This document shows positions 51,946 to 64,000 of a stretch of 64,000 bases of DNA, one piece after another. The DNA lies in NCBI GenBank assembly GCA_003991915.1, contig RQTK01000356.1, positions 325,533 to 389,532 of the forward strand, read 5' to 3'. The DNA is from Elysia chlorotica (taxonomy: Eukaryota > Mollusca > Gastropoda > Plakobranchidae). The position numbers were made by a program, and so were the translations under genes. The notes under the pieces were generated by a model that had not been told where the DNA came from, searched no databases, and saw nothing but the letters and a program-made list of their open reading frames with translations. Numbering within the stretch: the stretch's first letter is position 1; every line of letters begins with the position of its first letter.

Positions 51946-53312
51946 GCAACAACAATAACAGCATCAAATGTTAACAATATCAAAGTTATGGAAACCAAGC
52001 TTTTATCTCTCTCTTCCTATACTCTATCTCTCTCTTTTTCTCTCTCTCTCTCGATCTGTCCCTCCCTGTCCCCCTGTCTCCATCTCTTACACATACTGGT
52101 ATTTATTTTTACAAGCCATGATATTATTATATCATTGTTTCTGACTTTCTTTTTCTAAATTCTACTTGCCTTCATATATCCCTTTTCCATGATTTTGTAC
52201 CTTAATTAAAATAGATGTACCTAGTTTCCGATCTCTTAAAAACGAAAACTCTTGAGTATCAAAGATTTATTTTCCGCGCACTCCTACTCTTGTCAACGTA
52301 TTGAGCGCCTGATCCTATTAAAGGGTATGATTGTATCCTAAACCTTTTGTTTTGAGCGACTTATTTACCACAATGTGCAAGTATAGAGCCAGATAAAATA
52401 ATGCTCTGGGTTTATCTGATTCTAAGTTAATGTTGAATACATCTAAATTTAATGTGATTTTAAATACCCATTTCATTTTACAGGGAGACAGTGGCGGCCC
52501 ACTGTACACCTACAGGAACGGCAAGTGGTATCTCACAGGTATGATCATACTTTGTATACATATAACTTGCTCTTTTAACATTATAGACTTTACATAATTA
52601 TTTGTGTTTGAATGATAATATTAACAACGGAGCTCGTGGTACAGTGTGTTGTTTAAAAATGTATATAAATAATATTAAAATGGAAGTCAACCATTAAAAG
52701 CAATTATTGTGGAAGCGTAAACAAAAGTTATGCGTTAAATAAAAAAGGTAATCTGAAAATTTAGAAACACAGTGGGCGATAGAGGATTAAAAAGATTATA
52801 AGGCATTGTTGAGAGTGTTAAGGAGAATTCTGATTGGATACAGTGAATTGTATAAAATTATCAAACTTGCGGGAAATCATCCACCTAACCTAGAGACAAA
52901 AATAATGGTGACTGATAATAAGTTGATGTCAAAAGGTGGAGATTTTAGCATGTTGAGTAGTGATTATAAAAGCGGTGTTGAGAAGTAGACGAATATGGTA
53001 GTGGTGCCAAATACATGAGTAATAGACTACAAAATGATTTAGTGAGACGTGTTACAAAAAGAGCTCACTGTGCTATAGGTACGGGGAGCTGGTATGACGC
53101 ATATGCGTGATACACATAGTGATATAGATCTATTTATATATCTATGGTGATGCATTATCTTTAGCCGATTGTTCAATCAAGAAATCACTGTTTCCTTTCG
53201 TCACCTCCCAGGTGTTGTAAGCTGGGGCTATGGATGCGCTGCGCCCAGGAATCCAGGTGTCTACGCTGATGTGTACAACCTGCGCACCTGGATTGATACC
53301 ATCATCAACTAA
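45425..53312 (+). CDS. Secreted trypsin-specificity S1 serine protease
   Basis: Extracellular S1-family endopeptidase. Exons: 45425-45476, 48376-48527, 49039-49139, 49946-50015, 50781-50973, 51584-51726, 52484-52538, 53212-53312; 288 residues. Exon 1 encodes a hydrophobic signal peptide ([18 protein letters not shown]); a second in-frame ATG lies three codons on. A short propeptide with a cysteine (GCGMRP) leads to R-IVGG, a trypsin-type activation site. The catalytic triad is visible: TAAHC, ENDIAI, and GDSGGP. The residue six before the catalytic Ser is Asp (DACQGDS), and SWGYGC and NPGVY supply the pocket glycines, so cleavage after Lys/Arg is expected. All triad motifs and the C-terminal helix (RTWIDTIIN) are intact, so it is likely an active digestive or defensive enzyme. 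The first intron (2.9 kb) contains LINE debris and duplicated exon edges. Confidence 0.94.
46110..46418 (-). other. Unidentified open frame in protease intron 1, opposite strand
   Basis: 102-codon frame starting with ATG near 46418. It has one hydrophobic stretch ([18 protein letters not shown]), then a polar C-terminal part. No domain recognised. It is as likely to be a transposon fragment as a gene; no partner exons were found. Confidence 0.2.
46735..47535 (+). mobile_element. Degenerate LINE: C-terminal reverse transcriptase fragment
   Basis: Traces of the RT palm ([10 protein letters not shown], then [12 protein letters not shown], the FADD-box region) are followed by [33 protein letters not shown] and KKLQERI, and then a C-terminal [13 protein letters not shown] block. 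This is the usual order of CR1/L2/Rex-like ORF2 ends. Stops and frameshifts are present. Because the protease exon 1 lies between this fragment and the 41.8-43.3 kb fragment, they are probably separate insertions. Confidence 0.7.
47935..48375 (+). repeat. Array of decayed copies of the protease exon-2 acceptor
   Basis: Upstream of the real acceptor (ends 48375) the stretch repeats its elements several times. Copies of CTATCT..GTATAG|GTGCTGCT and CCCAACAGACTAAG begin near 47957, 48040, 48242 and 48306, and GACAAGAGGGCCACAAT (like the exon's AACAAGAGGGCCGTCAT) recurs near 48053 and 48152. The last two units are about 62 bp and nearly identical. Use of the 48242 or 48306 acceptor would reach a TAG within about 16 codons. 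Confidence 0.75.
48598..48800 (+). repeat. Two CT-rich microsatellites in protease intron 2
   Basis: CT runs at about 48599-48652 and 48741-48795, separated by degenerate CT-rich sequence. Open frames over them are artefacts. Confidence 0.95.
51090..51155 (-). repeat. tRNA-like SINE head fragment, minus strand
   Basis: The reverse strand reads AAAGCGCACGGCTTCTAATC and then a B-box-like GGTTTAATCCC. Only the head is visible, inside protease intron 5. Confidence 0.45.
51388..51534 (+). repeat. (CCAT)n/(CTAT)n microsatellite
   Basis: Alternating blocks of CCAT and CTAT tetranucleotides, about 150 bases, ending 50 bases before protease exon 6. Confidence 0.95.
51868..51958 (+). repeat. (CAA)n microsatellite
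   Basis: CAA triplet run with a few interruptions in protease intron 6. On the reverse strand it gives a poly-Val frame that is not a gene. Confidence 0.95.
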
Positions 53313-53375
53313 GATTGCCCAGACTCAACTCTCTTTATACTTCTGTATGATCTGCATCGCGCAAAACAAATTATT

Positions 53376-53381
53376 AATAAA
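53376..53381 (+). terminator. Protease poly(A) signal
   Basis: AATAAA 63 bases after the stop codon, followed by a T-rich stretch (TTCTTTTCTTTTTACC). Short 3' UTR typical of this gene family. Confidence 0.75.
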
Positions 53382-53522
53382 ACACGTTCTTTTCTTTTTA
53401 CCATGCTTTCCTTGATTTTGATTTTTTTTGTAGGCCCTATTTGTTATAACCCACAGATTCCATTATTTTACTGCATTCGTTTTGCGTAAAAGTAAATTAA
53501 AAGATTGTATGATTGAGACTGT

Positions 53523-53525
53523 CCG

Positions 53526-53556
<31 letters not shown>

Positions 53557-53818
53557 TGGTAGAATTTTCATCGACAGCTTTTAAGAGACATCGCAAACGT
53601 GTAGCAATTTTACATTCTGTCACACAAAGACAGAGCGGGGGCACTAGGACGTCTGTCTCAACAGGTTATACACCGCACCATGCTAATTGCTTACATCGCT
53701 CGAACCAGTATGAAACAATTCAAAAAGGTGGCTCGAGAGGGGATCGAACCAAAGACCTCCCGATTCGAATCTGACGCTCTACTGTTAAACACCTCTTCCA
53801 CATAATCAGCAAGACAGG
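53523..53818 (-). repeat. SINE copy, minus strand, with (AAC)n tail
   Basis: The reverse strand starts with a tRNA-like head (TGTTTAACAGTAGAGCG, perfect B box GGTTCGATCCC). A core follows with GAGACAGACGTCCTAGTGCC and GCTCTGTCTTTGTGTGACAG, ending in an AAC triplet tail (GTT run 53525-53556 on the plus strand). It shows that this family can carry a simple-repeat tail. Confidence 0.75.
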
Positions 53819-55289
53819 CTGGAAAAATAAATATGAAGGACATGTTGGCATTGCGATATGCAGCTACAAGTTTGTACGAGAAACAATGTAAAAACTCTGT
53901 CTTTAAGTTTAACCAATAGAGTTGGAGGACATAAAGTAGCCTACTATTCAAATAAATTAGTTTTAAATCGAAGCAAATAATATTTTACAAAGCAGTAATG
54001 GAATGAATAGTATCAACCGTGATTTCCCCTGCACCACAGGCAGGCGTTTGCAAGTTGGCAATTGACCTTTGGTTAATACATAATAATATGAATACAATTA
54101 GATGGGTAACGACGACGACGAAGTGGAAATGGCGGGAAAATACGAAAAGAGTTTACCTAGTTCATACACATTAATAAGTTAATATTAAACTGAAGACATT
54201 TATACATCAAAATCCACAACATGAATAACCCTAAGTTGATTGATTGTGTGCGCGCGCACACACACACAGGGAGACAGGGTTGTGTTCTGTCTCCAAATTT
54301 CATATCATTGAGCAGTGAATAGAAGCTAAGTTATGCGATAATTATCGACCCCCCCCCCCTCTCCCCAGTTGAAAGTTTTACCTGGAACACCGCGCGCCCC
54401 CTTTAATGTGAGGCAAGGAGTGCTCAAATGTTAATTGTTATGTACATCCAGTAATATTGCGACAGCAGCGAAACTTTGGCAATGAACAAACACCTTGAGA
54501 AACGTATCATAGCAACAGTTACTGAGGTGTGGTTCATACAAAGAGTACTCATGGACGACAAACAGGACGAATAAGAAAATTCATACATAATTTGAAATAA
54601 GCAGGCATTCAGACACAGGATTGAATTTCCTAAGTATAACCAGAGCACAAGTAATGTGCTGAACATGTCATGCGCAAAGTTTCAGATTTTACATTGCTGC
54701 AACTGGAGTGATGGACAGAGAGACGGGTTAGGAAGATGTTTAGTGGAGGCTAAGGGATCGGCGCGTCACGATTATAATTACTCCTGTCTCAACAAGCTCG
54801 CAAGGCAAGGGACTTGTCATTTACAAAACATGGGGAAGGGTACATTCAAACCAGAGAAATTTTTTCTTTCCAATGCTCTTTGACTGGTTAATTTCTCACG
54901 AGTCATGGTTCTCAATGCGGTAGTTTACGACATCATCATTCTTTTGGTTGAGTTGTAGCCGTGTGGTTGAGTCACCAATCCAGTCTGCAGGATATAAACA
55001 TAACCTTTCACCTTTCGTGAGCTCTGACCTTTGAAAACAAAACTCCGGCGTCTGGGTTGAGTGAAAAGGTTGTAAATTTGCTATCACACCAGCTGAAAGA
55101 ATGTTGATTGATTGTTGAACGGGTAAATCTAATATCTATTACTGTAACAGCAACACTCAACAAGAGATAGAAGTTCATTCTTTAGATTTACCAATAATCT
55201 TTAATTATCCTATAGGCCTAATAGTAATAGCCTAGATAATCTATTGTGTTCTAGATTCTTAGGTGAAGTAAATGTTCGAAAGAAGCAAT

Positions 55290-55540
55290 GCTGATAAGGG
55301 GCACCATTATCTGGTCGAACCATGTCGTAGATCTCGACGAGTAAGATGTAGATATAGAACTACAAGACCCCTTAGGAGGTTCATATTATACGGCAGAGAA
55401 AGGGGAGGGGCAGTAGGTCTATTTACTCAGGAGGCTTCAGGTTCAATTCATACAGACAACTTGCTCCTCAGTTTTTGAAGTCCTGGTTTCCCCCTCTGTC
55501 TCGGTGTAGCAGTAAAAATTGTCAGATCTATCTTAGTAAT
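55290..55540 (+). repeat. Diverged SINE-like copy
   Basis: B-box-like GGTTCAATTC near 55440 and a core fragment CCCCCTCTGTCTCGGTGTAG with AAAATTGTCAG. More diverged than the others; limits approximate. Confidence 0.4.
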
Positions 55541-55879
55541 GGGACCCTATTATGATTAAGTCTAGACTCTAGTTACTGATGAAGGGCTTCAAAAGCCAAT
55601 AATTCTCTCTAGCGACTAACCTTAGAAGCAACAGAAGCCTGGAGCAGATCCCACAGTTCGCCAGTCAAATTATGCTGACAGTGACACTAGGTACCACAGA
55701 GTCCTACCCGTGAGCGTATGAATGAGTGGGTGAAGTGTCGAAAAGCAGCATTTTCAAAGGCTTATAAACGGATTTAAAAGAAAAAAAAACCTGCATCATT
55801 ATATATGGTTGTTTTCATCGAACTTAGATCTAACATAATATCTAGTTTATTTTAGTGTAAAATGTCCGATGTTTGTGTT

Positions 55880-56025
55880 TTTAAACAGTAAACTGACACC
55901 GCTCTAACCAGTAGGAAAAAAAGATTCCATTACGTGGATTTGAACAAATGACCTCTGAATACATTTTAACCTGCTTTGCTCTACCAATTAAACTACCTTG
56001 TTTTGGCAAAATTGGTAGTAGGCAA
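55880..56025 (-). repeat. SINE head, minus strand
   Basis: The reverse strand reads GGTAGTTTAATTGGTAGAGC, then TTGTTCAAATCC (B-box-like) and CCTACTGGTTAGAGCGGTGT, the start of the family core. Confidence 0.65.
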
Positions 56026-57075
56026 CGGTAAAATACTAGAACTTGAAATTCGAATCTATGCAACGAGCTTGGACTCAAAGAACACCTATATTCAATGAAC
56101 AGATAAAAATTCCCCTATCTTTCTTCTTCTTTGTCTTTAGTAAACTATCTTGGATCCAACAAACATATAGGCCTATAGATCTCATACCCATCCTCGGATC
56201 CAACGAACAAGAAGTGCTAGAAAGCCTACAAAGATGCATACCAGATACTCTAAATCTAGTTTGACAATCAAAGATCTACTGGGTCGTCGATAAAAAATAA
56301 TAATTTTACAACAGGGAATCCTGAACGAATAATACTTAAAAAGCACTAGCTAAGATTTGAATTGTAGACATCCTGTTTTCCAAGTTTAAGCACTCAAAGC
56401 ACTCCTCACTGTAAACAATATCTTTTGATCATTTCTAAGAGTGACTTAATGTGGATTTCTAAAAAAAAGGTTCAGCTTTTGAGTGAATTGGGATCTTTTG
56501 CTTTTCAAAGATCTCCTGTCACTCCGCTTTGACTATGTTGTGGATCAATGCAATCTATTGTTAGATGCAAACTCATGATTTTTCTGAGACCAGTTGTAAT
56601 GATAGTTAAATAATTCATAGTTTGATCATATTTACTCAAAGTTTGACATATTGTTTTTTTAGAATTTCTGGTAGTGAAATGAGTTTGATGAAATAGAAGC
56701 CGTTTATTCCGTCTTTCCAGGTCATTATTAGATCATTCTTCAGTTTTTCAATTGCCATTCGATAGAGCAAAAAACTAGTGATGCTTATAAATAAATAGCT
56801 GGAGGCCATTTAAATTTCCATTTTTTAAAATAGAGGAATACATTTCTTTTTTTATTATGAAAAAATCAATATTTCCAATATTGATTTTATGTAAGGACAG
56901 GAAGAATGTTTCTTAAAAGATACTTATAAATTTTAGGCTTAGATATATTTTTTTCAATACATCCTGATTTAGATCGAAGTCCTATATCATTTCACAGCCA
57001 TAGACAAGGACGCATTTATCAAATTGGAAAATAAACAATTGAAAAAAAGTTTGAAACAAAATTGCTGTGGACAAA

Positions 57076-61986
<4,911 letters not shown>

Positions 61987-62164
61987 TTTTCAGTCGGCTT
62001 TTTCAAAGATCATGTATAAATCTGCTCTCCTGCACCCTTGTTACAGCAAAGGTTTTTTTTTATTTTTTGGGAACAGAAAATTCATTCTTGATTATTGTTG
62101 TTATTATATCTATTTCAGATTAACTTGTTGATTGCTTTTGCTGGCCATCTATGTAACATGTCTC

Positions 62165-62315
62165 CTGTTTGATCCCACAATCAGGAAAATACATTAGTCT
62201 GATTTAGTCTTCCACTGCTTGGATCTGTGTCAGTACAGTATAACGTGATTGGCTTAGACAGAAGTTCTGGTACCCTTACTGTGTGGCAATGTGCGGCATA
62301 GCACAATTCTCAAAT
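62165..62315 (+). repeat. SINE copy
   Basis: TGATCCCACAATCAGGAAAA (head remnant), then CTTCCACTGCTTGGATCTGT, GTCAGTACAGTATAACGTGA, TTAGACAGAAGTTCTGGTAC and a GTGTGGCAATGTG block matching the family core. Confidence 0.65.
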
Positions 62316-62989
62316 TTAAATTCATCTGCCTACAAAAGAAAATATGCATGATATTTGGGGGATATGAAATGTCAAAGGAGTATTGAACTTATGCATAAAT
62401 TTGAAGACATTTGATTTAAACTGTTTTTAAGAAATGTTTTATTTTCAAGTCCATATTATGTATATGGTGTGTATAAAAAAAAATTTTCCTATCTTGGTTT
62501 TCATAATAAGTTTGTTAAATAATACGAGTGTTTTGGGTTTGATCCATATCACCGTCCCTGTTACAATAGTGATTTGACTGTTATGAATCATTGATTTTGA
62601 TGATAATTATAATATATTGAATATCTCAGTTTATGAGTGTCATTCTGTTCTGGCTCACACATATTTTGTGATTATAAGAAATTCTGGCAATAGATAATAT
62701 AATCTTTCAATACTTTTATGTTGTGTGCCATATACATTTCAATATTAACATCTGATAGCTGGGAGAGTATTTAATTTTCTTAATTAGTACATGTATAATA
62801 CATAGATCTCTATTCATGTTCGTTTTCACATCAGTATTTATGACAATGGCAATGTGCTTTCTTTTAAAATCGAATACAAGCAATGGTTTTAAAACTTGGA
62901 CAGCGATCATATATTGGTTCAAATAAGCTGTGAACATTGAATGCAAAAAGATGCTAAGGGGCTCATCAGTTTTGAAAATGGCTTCTATC

Positions 62990-63170
62990 TGGTTCAATCC
63001 TCCTTAGGGCCAGACTTTGTACCCTACTTGTAGAGTTGGTGTTAGTATAATCTGATTGGCTGAGACAGATTTTCTGGTATCCACGCTTTTCCTCTGAGTC
63101 TCGGGCTCATTCAATATATAGGCTGTGCTTAGTTGCTGACGTTTGATGTTAAGAAACTAACCAATCAACC
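62990..63170 (+). repeat. SINE copy
   Basis: Begins GGTTCAATCCTCC (B-box-like), then CCTACTTGTAGAGTTGGTGT, GGCTGAGACAGATTTTCTGG, and a 3' end TTTGATGTTAAGAAACTAAC, as in the other copies. Confidence 0.65.
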
Positions 63171-64000
63171 CACTCAATGAGGAAGGCATTCCGTTTTTTT
63201 GTTGATACTTTTGTTTATTTGATTTGTGAGTCATGGGTCATTTATAACAAATATGCGGTGAACCAGAAAGTTAATGAGAAAATGATATTACTGAAAACAT
63301 GTGCCTTAATGCCTTTATGTTTTAGACGTACATGTTTCTACTTATAACAATTCCTGTAAACAGAAAATTTCATGTACGTGTATTGTTGCTGAATTGAATA
63401 ATACACAGATGCAAATAGTATTAAGGTAGTATCTGTGTTATTGAAGTCATGTCACCTGTGATATTTATTCAGTGTTTTTTGTTTCCATTAAAGGGTCTAA
63501 TTTTATGATAAATATTGCTTTTTGTTTCTGCTTTTTGTTTCCATATATTTTAACTTGTTATATTAAATAATTTACATGAATTTAATATGTGCTCTTTTGG
63601 TGCATACTGAGAATTAAGATGATTTGTGTTGAGATCACTTTATTTTTTTTCAATTTTTGAATTTTATGGCTTAGTAGAATTTTTAAGCAACCATTATTAT
63701 ACTATGTATAGCACAAGAAGTATTACACTTACAGGCAAAGTGAATTAAACTATAATCATCTAAACTGATTTAAATTTATATATCAATATTGCGCTATGGT
63801 TTCTTTTGCCTAGTCCTAAGCAATTTTATCCTGGCAACCAGTGAAGAGTTTGATGTGCTTTTAATTATACATGTGTAATATTTATGAGTATTTCACTAGT
63901 TCTAAGCCAACAAATGTCTAATCTAAAATGTATCTCTTTTTTGTGTTTTTAAGCATGTATTAAATTTTTTTAAATCAATGTAATTCACTTTTAACAAAGA

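Larger units (their letters stand above)
53313..57075. other. Protease-CRYM intergenic DNA
   Basis: No gene recognised. Holds the protease 3' end, three SINE copies, a CA/CG-rich short repeat near 54250, a C run near 54350 and otherwise AT-rich sequence. The last about 80 bases before 57076 may be CRYM 5' UTR, possibly spliced at an acceptor-like TTTCACAG near 56997. Confidence 0.5.
61987..64000. other. CRYM 3' UTR and downstream DNA
   Basis: AT-rich, no further gene seen. Two SINE copies are listed separately. No AATAAA was found soon after the stop codon. An ATTAAA variant near 63488 is the nearest weak candidate. Confidence 0.4.

Noticed and set aside
51792-51998. Poly-valine frame on the minus strand
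   Set aside because: Produced by the CAA triplet microsatellite.
53735-53818. A genuine tRNA gene (perfect B box)
   Set aside because: Acceptor-stem arms do not pair, and the sequence runs on into the SINE core and a triplet tail.

Overview
This window is AT-rich, intron-rich animal nuclear DNA. Gene structure (short exons, GT-AG introns up to several kb) and gene content fit a metazoan. Frequent ACATGTA and TAGGCCTA words, a dispersed tRNA-derived SINE family and a GAGTGAGT-headed repeat of a type I associate with gastropods suggest a mollusc, probably a snail or slug. The species cannot be named from sequence alone.

Layout, all five genes on the + strand: (1) 2.5-10.3 kb, a Rab26/Rab37-type small GTPase, 8 coding exons; (2) 16.5-21.9 kb, a Polycomb CBX protein (chromodomain, GRP motif, C-terminal Pc box), 5 coding exons; (3) about 29.4-36.7 kb, an interferon regulatory factor (IRF) with a normal DNA-binding domain and a very long acidic/serine-rich tail, mostly in one 2.3-kb exon; (4) 45.4-53.3 kb, a secreted trypsin-specificity S1 serine protease, 8 coding exons; (5) 57.1-62.0 kb, a mu-crystallin/ketimine reductase (CRYM), 8 coding exons. 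Exons were built by hand from GT/AG signals, reading-phase continuity and remembered family sequences. Every junction closes in phase.

Between genes the DNA is mostly repeat debris: about a dozen copies of one SINE family, LINE fragments (ORF1/endonuclease at 41.8-43.3 kb and a reverse-transcriptase tail at 46.7-47.5 kb), a young about 1-kb tandem duplication at 25.7-27.8 kb, several long CT/GA, CCAT and CAA microsatellites, and small direct repeats. The genes have no evident shared pathway (membrane traffic, chromatin silencing, immune transcription, digestion, ketimine/NADPH metabolism). Their neighbourhood looks like ordinary gene order, not an operon.

Most worth a second look: the roughly 1000-residue IRF with no IRF-association domain that I recognise; an array of decayed duplicates of the protease exon-2 splice acceptor; a 73-76 bp direct repeat bracketing the first exon of the Polycomb gene; an unexplained open frame in the last Rab intron; and the tandem 1-kb duplication upstream of the IRF. 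I see no clearly new multi-gene system.
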